Positions 15,090-23,500 of a DNA stretch of 51,734 nt are shown here, piece after piece. A model generated the notes under the pieces. The model was not told the origin of the DNA, made no database searches, and saw nothing but the letters and a program-made list of their open reading frames with translations. This DNA is from Runella sp. CRIBMP. GTDB taxonomy: Bacteria; Bacteroidota; Bacteroidia; Cytophagales; Spirosomataceae. Location: positions 1 through 51,734 of the forward strand of contig NZ_JAAAKZ010000028.1 of the NCBI RefSeq assembly GCF_009905605.1. The letters run 5' to 3'. Numbering within the stretch: position 1 is the stretch's first letter; each line of letters begins with the position of its first letter. The translations under genes and the position numbers were made by a program.

Positions 15090-15503
15090 TTATCGAAGCG
15101 GCTGTTTTGAGGTATCTTTTATAAATATGAGGCTGCCTATTCCGATGAGGGCTAGACCAACGGCCCCCATAACATAGTGTAACTGATAAACCGTTTGGAC
15201 CATCAACACCTGTATGAGAATCCAACCGGTGAGAATTCCTCCCTGCAAAATGATGAAGTGAGCATAGCGTTTATGATGGGTAAATGTTAAGAAACCGACA
15301 ATACAGCTCAAAACACCGTTGCCTACGAAAAGTACAATACCTGGAATGAGATAATCTTTGAACGGAGCGTGCTGGAGGTAGCTTAACGGAAGTTGAAGTT
15401 TGCCGCCCGTAGGGTCAATAATAAGCAGGCCACCGCCATAGAGCGCACCAATGCCATTGAACAGCAGTAGCAAAATAGCCGTAAATCTGAGTGCTTTTGT
15501 CAT
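15090..15503 (-). CDS. Four-helix integral membrane protein
   Basis: The 137-residue protein has four predicted membrane helices: ALRFTAILLLLFNGIGALYGG, LIPGIVLFVGNGVLSCIVGFL, FIILQGGILTGWILIQVLM and YVMGAVGLALIGIGSLIFI, with short loops. It resembles small uncharacterised membrane proteins of Bacteroidota and has no catalytic motif. Its stop abuts the stop of the convergent MazG-like gene. Confidence 0.75.
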   Translation of the reverse strand: MTKALRFTAILLLLFNGIGALYGGGLLIIDPTGGKLQLPLSYLQHAPFKDYLIPGIVLFVGNGVLSCIVGFLTFTHHKRYAHFIILQGGILTGWILIQVLMVQTVYQLHYVMGAVGLALIGIGSLIFIKDTSKQPLR

Positions 15504-15663
15504 GGCAATAAAGGGTTTTTGTAAACAGTAATTTAAAGATTGCCGTTAGAAAATTATTGCAGAATGACCTTCTACGAAGAGTGAGGTGATATTTGTCAGC
15601 TTAAAAAACTGAACAGTAGATGAGTTATCTGTTGTGGGCTATAGTATTTAAAATACAATTTCT

Positions 15664-16185
15664 ATGACGACCATTGAAACCCGTGAAGTGTGGCTGAGGG
15701 GGCCGCTGCCTGAAATTCCTGCTTTGCTACAACCAGTAGCCCATGCGCTATTGCAGGCGCGCGAAGAAGTGCAGGCGTTAGCCAAAGATTTTCCCGAAAA
15801 TAAACTCTGGGAACGCCCCGCAGGAGTCGCTTCGGTGGGGTTTCACTTGCAACACTTGACGGGGGTACTCGATCGACTTTTTACCTACGCCCGGGCTGAA
15901 CCCCTGAACGCTGCGCAGTTGCAATGGCTCGCCAACGAAGGCAAACCGCAGGAGAATCTGGAATCGTTCGAGGCGTTGTTTCAATTGTTTAGTCAACAAA
16001 TAGAGCAGGCATTGACACAAATTCAACGTACAAATCCTGAAACCCTGACCGAAATTCGGGGTGTTGGGCGCGCCCAAATCCCCTCGACCGTGTTGGGGTT
16101 GCTTTTTCACGCGGCGGAGCATACCCAACGGCATGTGGGGCAATTGTTGGTAACGGTGGCGATAGTACGTACAGGGTATGAGTAG
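15664..16185 (+). CDS. DinB family protein
   Basis: The 173-residue protein is a DinB/YfiT-type four-helix bundle. Putative metal-binding His residues lie in GFHLQHLTGVLDRL and in the C-terminal HAAEHTQRHVGQLL. The family includes metal-dependent thiol transferases (bacillithiol and mycothiol pathways), but most Bacteroidota members have no known substrate. It is a single gene; a second DinB protein lies at 28532-29071. Confidence 0.85.
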   Translation: MTTIETREVWLRGPLPEIPALLQPVAHALLQAREEVQALAKDFPENKLWERPAGVASVGFHLQHLTGVLDRLFTYARAEPLNAAQLQWLANEGKPQENLESFEALFQLFSQQIEQALTQIQRTNPETLTEIRGVGRAQIPSTVLGLLFHAAEHTQRHVGQLLVTVAIVRTGYE

Positions 16186-16333
16186 AAGTGTAGAATTTTT
16201 TCTACGTTTTTTTGTGAAATAAGCGAATTTTCGGCAATAAACAGGGAATATTCCCCAAAATAGGGCTGGTCATAGCATTTTAAGAAATAGGGTAGTTTAA
16301 TAACAATTCTAACTTCAAAACGACCTTACTACT

Positions 16334-16495
16334 ATGATACGCTGGACTGTAATTTTGTTAGTTGTTGCCCTTATTGCGGCTGTTTTAGGATTTGGCGGTA
16401 TTGCAGCAAGCGCTGCGGGTTTGGCCAAAATTGTATTCTACATTGCGATTGTGTTGTTTTTGTTGAGTTTAATTGCCGGACGAAGCAAAATATAA
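16334..16495 (+). CDS. DUF1328 (YtjA-like) small membrane protein
   Basis: From ATG 16334 to TAA 16495 the product is 53 residues: [20 protein letters not shown], then [19 protein letters not shown] and [13 protein letters not shown]. Two hydrophobic helices with the G-F-G-G-I-A-x-x-A-A-G-x-A-K loop are the DUF1328/YtjA signature. Members are small inner-membrane proteins linked to stress in other bacteria; no biochemical role is known. A terminator follows at 16518-16553. Confidence 0.9.
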   Translation: MIRWTVILLVVALIAAVLGFGGIAASAAGLAKIVFYIAIVLFLLSLIAGRSKI

Positions 16496-16517
16496 ATAAA
16501 CGCCCGCTAATGCATCA

Positions 16518-16553
16518 CAGGCCAGAAACGAATCGTTTTTGGCCTCTTTTTTT
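16518..16553 (+). terminator. Intrinsic terminator
   Basis: AGGCCA-GAAACGA pairs with TCGTTT-TTGGCCT and is followed by eight T after one C. It ends the DUF1328 gene. Confidence 0.8.
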
Positions 16554-16564
16554 ACACAAATTTT

Positions 16565-17020
16565 CTATTTCAGTTCCATGTGTAAAATCGGGTAAGGTTT
16601 GCCTAAGCCATCAAGTTCCGAACGACTTACAACCACAAAACCCATGTGTTCATAAAACCCTAATGCTTGTGGGTTTTGCTCATTGACATCTACTTTTCGT
16701 ACGTTTAATTGATGAATGGCGTGGTGTACAAATTGCGCTCCGATGCCCTTGCCGCGCGCGTCGGGATGGATAAAAAGCATTTCAAGGCTATCGCCATGGA
16801 CACCCATAAAGCCCAGTATCCGCCCCGTTGCGTCTTTGGTGCAGACCAAATCCACGGCTTTTAGGTACTCATTCAGAATCAACGGTTTGAAATAAAGAAT
16901 ATCTTCCTCGGGCAGAAATTGATGAGTTGCCCGCACTGATGCCTCCCAAACCTCAGTAACTTCGGGATAATCGGACGGAAAAACGGGCTCAAGAAGCAGC
17001 TGGTTTTTAGGGCTGTTCAT
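16565..17020 (-). CDS. GNAT-family N-acetyltransferase
   Basis: From ATG 17020 the product has 151 residues. It is a GNAT fold: LEPVFPSDYPEVTEVWEASV at the N-terminus, GRILGFMGVHGDSLEMLFIHP for the central strands, and the acetyl-CoA loop ARGKGIGAQFVHHAI (the R/Q-x-x-G-x-G/A motif), then VNEQNPQALGFYEHMGF, typical of the family. It resembles YjaB-type acetyltransferases. The acceptor is unknown. A TTG at 17053 would add 11 residues and is less likely. Confidence 0.88.
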   Translation of the reverse strand: MNSPKNQLLLEPVFPSDYPEVTEVWEASVRATHQFLPEEDILYFKPLILNEYLKAVDLVCTKDATGRILGFMGVHGDSLEMLFIHPDARGKGIGAQFVHHAIHQLNVRKVDVNEQNPQALGFYEHMGFVVVSRSELDGLGKPYPILHMELK

Positions 17021-17085
17021 AGGTATTGTCGGCTGAAGTGAAATTAACTGCAAAATGGAGATAGGTTTGGTTTTTTACAAAATGA

Positions 17086-17119
17086 TTTGTTAAAAAACAG
17101 CAATGTTCATTTACTTTTG
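17086..17119 (+). promoter_or_regulatory. Promoter of the GH20 gene
   Basis: TTTG (17086-17089) and TACTTTTG (17112-17119) match the Bacteroidota -33 and -7 boxes with 22 bp between them. Transcription should start near 17126. That places the ATG at 17103 upstream of the transcript and supports the start at 17166. Confidence 0.6.
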
Positions 17120-17165
17120 CGTTTCACCAACGTATCGTATTCCGTTTCTAACTGCTCCATTCCAA

Positions 17166-19700
17166 ATGATTCGTTACTTTCTACCGACGCTTTTATTGAT
17201 TTCTACCGCTTTGTGGGCGCAACTAACCGCTCCTCCGTTAAAAATCAGTTGGGAAATCATTGAAAACAACCACCAAGGGAAATCGGCTTCGCTTACCGCT
17301 TTTACCATTACCAATACGGGTAAAAAACCGCTTCCCAAAAACGGTTGGACGATGTATTTCAATTTTGTTCGCAAAGTAGATACGACGTTATCGACCGACT
17401 TGAAAGTGCGGCACATCAACGGAGATTTGTTTCAATTGGTGCCCACCGCCAATTTTCAGGGACTTAAACCGGGGGCTTCAGTGCAGGTCAATTTTATCTC
17501 TGAAGCATGGGTGGTCAATTTTACTGATGGCCCCGCTGGCCTATATTGGGTGTGGGACCAACAACCCGAAAAAGGCTATTCACTGACTGATTATACCATA
17601 AAACCTTCCACCCAACCGCGTCAATATCAGCGGTTTGCGGGAGATAAATTGGGGCTTATTACGCCCGCCATGACCTTTGCCCAAAATAAATCCATTCAGG
17701 ATATTCCCGAAAAAGAAATCCCTAAAATCCTCCCAACTCCCCAACACTATCGCGAAACGGGAGCTTCCTTGGTAATCACCCCCGAAACTAAGCTGTTTGC
17801 TCCCGCCGATTTCAAAGAAGAAGCCTCTTTTTTGGCGGCCCAGTTGAGTTCAATGCTCGGAAAACCTTTGGTTTCAAGCACGCAAAAGACCGAAGCTGCC
17901 ATTGTTTTTCGGGTAGATAGCAGCCTCGCAAAAGAAGCGTATCGGTTGATTGTCAACGAAAAAGGGGCTGAGATTGCCGCCACCGACCGGGCGGGGGCTT
18001 TTTACGGAATGCAGTCATTGATTGCCTTATTGCCTCCTACGTCATGGGGAAAAACGCAGGCGAGCTTAACCGTAGCGGGTGTTGAAGTAAACGATCAACC
18101 CCGTTTTGGGCATCGGGCCATTATGTTAGATATTGCCCGTAATTTTCATTCCAAAAAGCAGCTTTTAAAACTGCTTGATTTGATGGGTTTTTATAAACTC
18201 AACGTGTTGCATTTGCATTTTTCAGACGATGAAGGCTGGCGCTTGGAAATGCCTTCGCTGCCCGAATTGACTCAGGTAGGAGCCACGCGTGCGCACTCCA
18301 ATACTCCACTTAAAAATCTCCCTCCTGCCTATGGCTCTGGCCCCGACCCAACCGCCAACGCGGGCACTGGATACTACAGTCGATTAGAGTTTGTTGATAT
18401 TTTACGCTACGCCACCGCGCGTCATATCAAAGTTATTCCCGAAATAGAAGCACCAGGCCACGCCCGGGCGGCCATCAAGGCGATGGAAGCGCGGTACGTG
18501 ACCAAACTCGCCGAAGGCCGCAAAGTGGAAGCCGAAAAATACCTCTTGCACGACCCAGCCGACCGCTCGGTGTACCGCTCGGTGCAGATGTACAACGACA
18601 ATGTCATCAACGTGGCGTTGCCTTCGGCCTATCGTTTTTTGGAAACCGTCACCGATGATATTTTGGCGATGTACCGCGAAGCAGGCGCGCCACTCGAAAC
18701 CATTCACTACGGCGGCGACGAAGTTCCAACGGGAGTTTGGACCAGCTCTCCTGCGGTCGAAAAGCTCCGTCAACAAAATCCAGAACTGAAAACAACCGAC
18801 GACCTTTGGTATTATTTCTACGGAAAAATCAATGATTTGGTCCAAAAACGAGGCTTATTTTTGTATGGTTGGGAAGAAATTGCCATGCGAAAAACGCTCC
18901 TCGACGGCAAGAGCCACATCATTCCCAATCCTGATTTTGTGGGCCAAGACATGCAGGTGGATGTGTGGAACAACGTACTGGGCTGGGGTGCCGAAGACTT
19001 GGCGTACCGACTGGCCAATGCGGGCTACAAAGTGGTGCTATCATGCGTGACGCACCTGTATTTCGACATGTCATATTACAAATCTTTTGACGAACCAGGG
19101 TACTATTGGGGGGCATATACCGACGTTGACAAACCGTTTTCGTTCATTCCTTACGATTATTTCAAAAATTCCAAAGAAGACCGGCTGGGCAATCCCCTCG
19201 ACCGTTCAATTTTCAACGGAAAAGAGCGACTCACCGATTACGGAAAACAAAATATTGTGGGTATTCAGGGACTTCTTTGGAGCGAAACGGTCAATTCTCC
19301 CGAACGAATGGACTACATGATGTTGCCAAAACTCATGGGAATGGCCGAACGCGCCTGGGCACCGTCGCCCGCTTGGGCGGAAACGAATGATGAAAAAGCC
19401 TATCAAAAAGCGTGGTCGGTTTTTGCCAATCAACTGGGCAAACGTGAGTTGCCGCGTCTCGATTCGTTTGCGGGCGGTTATGCTTATCGCTTGCCAACGG
19501 CGGGTGCCGTAGTGGAAGGAAATCAAGTGCAGGCTAACGTCCAATTGCCCGGATTAACCATCCGATATACGACCGATGGTACAGAACCGACGGTCAATAG
19601 CACGGTATATTCGCAGCCTATCTCGGTGAGTAAAGGTATGAAATTTAGGGTGTTCAATGGTGCTGGTCGGGGTGGAAGAACGGTGGAGGTGAATCCGTAG
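17166..19700 (+). CDS. Secreted family 20 beta-N-acetylhexosaminidase
   Basis: From ATG 17166 the protein has 844 residues and a signal peptide MIRYFLPTLLLISTALWAQ. The N-terminal domain (about 20-155) is a hexosaminidase carbohydrate-binding module (CHB_HEX-like). It is followed by a GH20b domain (about 185-310) and the TIM barrel (about 315-740). The catalytic Asp-Glu pair is Asp518-Glu519 in HYGGDEVPTGVW, and the substrate-side motifs HLHFSDDEGWRLE and PEIEAPGHARA are intact. A C-terminal chitobiase-like domain (about 765-844; IRYTTDGTEPTVNS) ends the protein. It should release terminal GlcNAc/GalNAc from chitin fragments, glycans or peptidoglycan outside the inner membrane. It appears to be a single gene. 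Confidence 0.95.
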   Translation: MIRYFLPTLLLISTALWAQLTAPPLKISWEIIENNHQGKSASLTAFTITNTGKKPLPKNGWTMYFNFVRKVDTTLSTDLKVRHINGDLFQLVPTANFQGLKPGASVQVNFISEAWVVNFTDGPAGLYWVWDQQPEKGYSLTDYTIKPSTQPRQYQRFAGDKLGLITPAMTFAQNKSIQDIPEKEIPKILPTPQHYRETGASLVITPETKLFAPADFKEEASFLAAQLSSMLGKPLVSSTQKTEAAIVFRVDSSLAKEAYRLIVNEKGAEIAATDRAGAFYGMQSLIALLPPTSWGKTQASLTVAGVEVNDQPRFGHRAIMLDIARNFHSKKQLLKLLDLMGFYKLNVLHLHFSDDEGWRLEMPSLPELTQVGATRAHSNTPLKNLPPAYGSGPDPTANAGTGYYSRLEFVDILRYATARHIKVIPEIEAPGHARAAIKAMEARYVTKLAEGRKVEAEKYLLHDPADRSVYRSVQMYNDNVINVALPSAYRFLETVTDDILAMYREAGAPLETIHYGGDEVPTGVWTSSPAVEKLRQQNPELKTTDDLWYYFYGKINDLVQKRGLFLYGWEEIAMRKTLLDGKSHIIPNPDFVGQDMQVDVWNNVLGWGAEDLAYRLANAGYKVVLSCVTHLYFDMSYYKSFDEPGYYWGAYTDVDKPFSFIPYDYFKNSKEDRLGNPLDRSIFNGKERLTDYGKQNIVGIQGLLWSETVNSPERMDYMMLPKLMGMAERAWAPSPAWAETNDEKAYQKAWSVFANQLGKRELPRLDSFAGGYAYRLPTAGAVVEGNQVQANVQLPGLTIRYTTDGTEPTVNSTVYSQPISVSKGMKFRVFNGAGRGGRTVEVNP

Positions 19701-19705
19701 AAATG

Positions 19706-20047
19706 CTATTTATAAATCTCAAGGCAGTCGAAGTCATCATTATCTTCTAAAAAAGAGTTGATGATTTCTATCTTGCTGATAATAATTTCGGAGAGGACTT
19801 GCGTAGAGCAGTTTCCTGTTTTTAGCCAAATAATTTTGGGGGGCATCCCATGCTCTAAGAGGAGGATATTAAAATCTTCATCAAGGGTAATGACCGCCGT
19901 ATATCCTTGCTGACGAGCATTTATGAAAATATCGTAATCGTTCCAATCAATCCAACCAAGAGATTTAATGTGTACTAATTCTTCAAATAGGTGAGCTAAA
20001 CGAGGTACGATTCGATAAGAGATATTTTGGTCAATTAATACTTTCAT
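19706..20047 (-). CDS. DUF5615 PIN-like toxin candidate
   Basis: The 113-residue protein begins MKVLIDQNISYRIVPRL and contains WIDWNDYDIFINARQQGY and AVITLDEDFNIL, matching the DUF5615 (Mut7-C/PIN-like) family with conserved Asp6, the D-x-x-I-x-x-x-A helix and the D-x-D-F motif. Family members are predicted RNases acting as toxins. Its ATG overlaps the stop of the upstream DUF433 gene by four bases (ATGA), the usual antitoxin-toxin layout. Confidence 0.85.
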   Translation of the reverse strand: MKVLIDQNISYRIVPRLAHLFEELVHIKSLGWIDWNDYDIFINARQQGYTAVITLDEDFNILLLEHGMPPKIIWLKTGNCSTQVLSEIIISKIEIINSFLEDNDDFDCLEIYK

Positions 20048-20268
20048 GCGGCGATTAAAGTTCGGTGCTGACGATTAGCACTAAATTCGAGTGCTACAGT
20101 TAGGTCTTCTCGGGTTAATTCGGGAAAGTCCATTAAAATATCATCAAATGACATATCCGAAGCCAACCAACGTAAAATATCCTCTACCGTAATACGCATT
20201 CCGCGTATGCAAGGCTTGCCTCCTCGTTTACCAGTTTCAACCGTTATGATGTTTTTGTAAATAACCAT
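20044..20268 (-). CDS. DUF433 antitoxin candidate
   Basis: The 74-residue protein (TVETGKRGGKPCIRGMRITV, then EDILRWLASDMSFDDILMDF) is a DUF433 protein, a winged/HTH fold shared with VapB45-type antitoxins. The GGKPCIRGMRI-x-V-x-D-I-L core is intact. It overlaps the downstream DUF5615 gene by four bases. The pair sits between the GH20 gene and the restriction-modification operon. Confidence 0.85.
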   Translation of the reverse strand: MVIYKNIITVETGKRGGKPCIRGMRITVEDILRWLASDMSFDDILMDFPELTREDLTVALEFSANRQHRTLIAA

Positions 20269-20423
20269 GGCTCATATCATTATTATCGTGAATCAAAAAT
20301 AACAAAAATAGCGCATACACTCACTTTTTACTATTTTTGACCCAAACAAAACCTCAATTCCTATCGAAACAAGCCAATTCTAATTTCAACATATTGATTT
20401 ATAGCGTTTAGCTTAATAATCCT

Positions 20424-20536
20424 GTCTCTGAAAGGTCGAAAATTCAAAGCAAACAGGGAAAGTAAAGCTCAACGCTCGCGCGGTCTGCGTGGGCGTTGTC
20501 TTACTTTGTTTGCAGGGCTTCGACCCCCTCAGAGAC
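20424..20536. repeat. Long imperfect foldback upstream of the restriction gene
   Basis: The arms 20424-20475 and 20493-20536 are complementary over most of their length, with blocks GTCTCTGA/TCAGAGAC, GGTCGAA/TTCGACC, GCAAAC/GTTTGC, AAAGTAA/TTACTTT and CAACGC/GCGTTG in matching order, around a 17-nt GC-rich loop. It begins 155 bp past the DUF433 start and ends 50 bp before the restriction-subunit ATG at 20587. Possible readings are a miniature foldback element, a leader hairpin or a terminator-like barrier. No target-site duplication is evident by eye. Confidence 0.7.
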
Positions 20537-20586
20537 GAGTAACGGCAGCGTTCCACGCTTTTTCTTTTGACCTCAAGACCGCCCAA

Positions 20587-23496
20587 ATGCTTCACCAAAT
20601 TATATTCCAAAAAAAGAAAGAATGGCTTAAATCCAATGACTGCGGTGTAAAGGATTTAGTACAGTATATCCGAACGAAAGGAGAATTGCGCGACACGCAA
20701 ACGGAAGCCATTGAAACTTACCTTTTTCTGAAAATTAAAGGCCAAAACAAACCGCTCTGGCAATTGTTTACGGAAGGTTTTTTTAGTGAACCGGTTGATT
20801 TGGAGCAACTTCCTCTCAGTACTAAAGTTCGCAATTATCTCAATAGCAATGATATTGCCAAGGCACTCTATTCTTTTTCCATTCAAAAGATTGACAGGAA
20901 CGGTACGCTGCAACTGCCCGAAGTCAAAAAGGCCATCGAATTGCACCCAGAGGACATAGACTATGCCCAAGTCATCAAAGATTTTTTCTACGGAGTTGAT
21001 TACACCGACTATTTGTTTAGCCTTCCGATGGGCGCAGGTAAAACATTTTTGATGGCAGCGTTTATTTATCTGGACTTGTATTTTGCCCAAAATGAACCTC
21101 AAAATCCACACTTTGCTCATAACTTTCTGATTTTGATTCCTTCGGGATTAAAAACTTCTATCATTCCAAGTCTCAAATCAATTGAGCGTTTTGACCCCGC
21201 TTGGGTGATTCCCGAACCTGCCGCTTCCAATCTTAAAAGACTCATTCGATTTGAAGTACTCGACCAACCTAAAACCGCCAAAAAGAGCAATAAAGTCCAA
21301 AACCCAAATGCTCAAAAGGTAAACCAATACGTAAATACGCCCGATTTGATGGGGTTGATTTTGGTGGTCAATGCCGAAAAAATAATCCTTGACCGCTTAG
21401 AAATCAAAAACCAGTTGGAAGTAATTGAGAGAACCGAAGATGAAAAAGACAAGTCGGCCAATGAGTTGCGCAACTTGATTGGTAGAATACCCAATCTTTC
21501 GATTCACATTGATGAAGTGCACCATGCCGCCAGCGATGATATTAAACTAAGACAGGTCGTAGCGAAGTGGAATCGAAATGGGACTGTTACATCGGTTCTT
21601 GGTTATTCGGGAACTCCTTACCTGCCTACTCCTGAGCGTATTAATGTTGGCGGAGGCTTACAGATTCGTTTTTCGCAAATCACTAATACGGTTTATTATT
21701 ATCGGTTGGTGACGGCTATTCAACGATTCCTCAAAAAGCCTGATATTAAAATTGGCGGAGGCAGACAACAACCGTTGCAGATTCTGGACGAGGGTGTAAA
21801 AATGTTCTATGAACAGTATGGTCAGAAAGTGTACGCCAACGGCACAACCGCTAAATTGGCTATTTATTGCAGCAGTATTCCGCGCCTTGAAACCGTCATT
21901 TATCCTTACTTAGTATGGACTTTGGGGATACCCCAGAGCGAAATTCTTAAATACCACGGCGGAAACAAAGAATTTAAGATTGAACAGGGGGCCGAGTTAG
22001 ACTATTTGTCGCTTGATTTACCCATTTCCAAAAAGAAAATTGTATTACTCGTCCAAATTGGAAAAGAAGGCTGGGATTGCCGCAGTTTGACGGGGGTGAT
22101 TTTGGCCCAAACGGGTGATTGTCCCAAAAATATGGTGTTACAAACGGCTTGCCGTTGCTTGCGTCAAGTAGATAAAAATGCCAAGGAAACGGCCCTAATT
22201 TGGCTTAATCAGGAAAATGCGACTACGCTTAATGAGCAATTGCGCGAAGAGCAACAAACCAGTATTCAGGAAATCAACAGTTTAGGGAAGCAAAGCACTA
22301 AAGCGGTGATGGTTGAACGCAGTTCTCGACTCAACCACCTCAATCTTCCTAAAGTGGATTTTTATCAACTTCAAGTCAAATACAACACCGTCGTTGAAGA
22401 AAAAAGTCGGGATGTAAAGGTTTCATTAACGGACATTTATCAAAACTTAGAGAATTGGAAAAGCTCGACTTTTACCGAAACCGCTACCATTCTCGATGAT
22501 GGCAATACTTATCATATCGAAACTCAATCTAAAACGTTTTTGACCGAAACGGGGCAGTTCAGTGCCCATTTTCAAACGTGGCTATTAGAGATTGTAAAAG
22601 GGAGCTGTAACACATTGCAGGTTAACGATTTAACGCCTTTCAAATCGGATTTGCTGAGTATTTTTGAGAAAATAACTTACCTCAAATACGGGCAACGGTT
22701 TTTCAATGAACTGTACCCCATCGGAAAAATCAACGCTCAGATTCGATTGGTTTTTGCGCCCAAAAGAACATTACAAACAGATATTGAAACCATAGAAAAA
22801 GAGGTAGAGTTGCTTCTGATAGACAAACTGCGAGCCGTCGAAAAAAATGACAAACTCTATCCTGATGAATCAATTACGCAGAAAATCAAGGACTTTGATG
22901 AGAAGAATACCGACCCTGCCCAGCTTGAAAGACAAGTTGCTGAAATGAATGCTAAAATCAAAGAAATGATGGTGCAAATGGGTAATGCTGATTTGTTTTC
23001 GATGGCGCAAATCCCTCAAAATGAATCGCTTCCGTTACCCGTGAAAGTCAAAAATCGTACGTTTCATTACTTACCTTACAATTTTGAACAGAGTGGTTTT
23101 GAGAAGTTGTTTTTAGAAAGAACGCTGCAAATGAGCAGTTTTCAGGATAAACCCATTGAGATTTACTACAACGGTGAACGGGGGCTTACGCGTTTTGAAA
23201 TTGAATGTTATGAACAACTACCCGATACTTGGAAGCGCCTCGGTTACTACACGCCCGATTTTCTGATACTGCGCCGAAAATCCGACCAATCCATTGAAAA
23301 AGTACTTATCGTCGAAACCAAAGGAGAAGGGTACAAAACGGCATTTGAAGCTAAAAAACGTTTCATGAACAATCATTTTGTGCGTGAAAACAATCAAAAG
23401 TTTGGCTATGAACGCTTCGACTTTCTGTATTTACAAGACGACGACCGCCAATACGAAGATAAATTGAATCAAAAATTGAATACATTTTTCCATTGA
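20587..23496 (+). CDS. Type III-like restriction subunit: DEAD/DEAH helicase with C-terminal nuclease
   Basis: From ATG 20587 the protein has 969 residues. Superfamily 2 helicase motifs are clear: Walker A LPMGAGKTF (Lys152), DEVH at 309-312 in IHIDEVHHAA, SGT at 341-343 in GYSGTPY, GKEGWDCRSL (motif V region) and QTACRCLRQ (motif VI). Near the C-terminus a PD-(D/E)xK-like site is visible as TPDFLIL then VLIVETKGEG (Asp891, Glu910, Lys912). That is the Res layout of type III systems: ATP-driven translocation plus DNA cleavage. The ORF extends upstream to 20506, but that part runs through the foldback, so the internal ATG is preferred. The methyltransferase starts four bases after its stop. 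It forms the second gene of an unusual res-mod order. Confidence 0.88.
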   Translation: MLHQIIFQKKKEWLKSNDCGVKDLVQYIRTKGELRDTQTEAIETYLFLKIKGQNKPLWQLFTEGFFSEPVDLEQLPLSTKVRNYLNSNDIAKALYSFSIQKIDRNGTLQLPEVKKAIELHPEDIDYAQVIKDFFYGVDYTDYLFSLPMGAGKTFLMAAFIYLDLYFAQNEPQNPHFAHNFLILIPSGLKTSIIPSLKSIERFDPAWVIPEPAASNLKRLIRFEVLDQPKTAKKSNKVQNPNAQKVNQYVNTPDLMGLILVVNAEKIILDRLEIKNQLEVIERTEDEKDKSANELRNLIGRIPNLSIHIDEVHHAASDDIKLRQVVAKWNRNGTVTSVLGYSGTPYLPTPERINVGGGLQIRFSQITNTVYYYRLVTAIQRFLKKPDIKIGGGRQQPLQILDEGVKMFYEQYGQKVYANGTTAKLAIYCSSIPRLETVIYPYLVWTLGIPQSEILKYHGGNKEFKIEQGAELDYLSLDLPISKKKIVLLVQIGKEGWDCRSLTGVILAQTGDCPKNMVLQTACRCLRQVDKNAKETALIWLNQENATTLNEQLREEQQTSIQEINSLGKQSTKAVMVERSSRLNHLNLPKVDFYQLQVKYNTVVEEKSRDVKVSLTDIYQNLENWKSSTFTETATILDDGNTYHIETQSKTFLTETGQFSAHFQTWLLEIVKGSCNTLQVNDLTPFKSDLLSIFEKITYLKYGQRFFNELYPIGKINAQIRLVFAPKRTLQTDIETIEKEVELLLIDKLRAVEKNDKLYPDESITQKIKDFDEKNTDPAQLERQVAEMNAKIKEMMVQMGNADLFSMAQIPQNESLPLPVKVKNRTFHYLPYNFEQSGFEKLFLERTLQMSSFQDKPIEIYYNGERGLTRFEIECYEQLPDTWKRLGYYTPDFLILRRKSDQSIEKVLIVETKGEGYKTAFEAKKRFMNNHFVRENNQKFGYERFDFLYLQDDDRQYEDKLNQKLNTFFH

Positions 23497-23500
23497 ACTC

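Noticed and set aside
17103-17165. Upstream extension of the GH20 gene to ATG 17103
   Set aside because: It lies at or before the promoter -7 box and would bury the signal peptide.
18402-18845. 147-residue ORF opposite the GH20 gene
   Set aside because: Antisense shadow of the conserved catalytic barrel.
20506-20586. Upstream extension of the restriction subunit to 20506
   Set aside because: It runs through the foldback and is Pro/Arg-rich without similarity to a Res N-terminus; ATG 20587 fits better.
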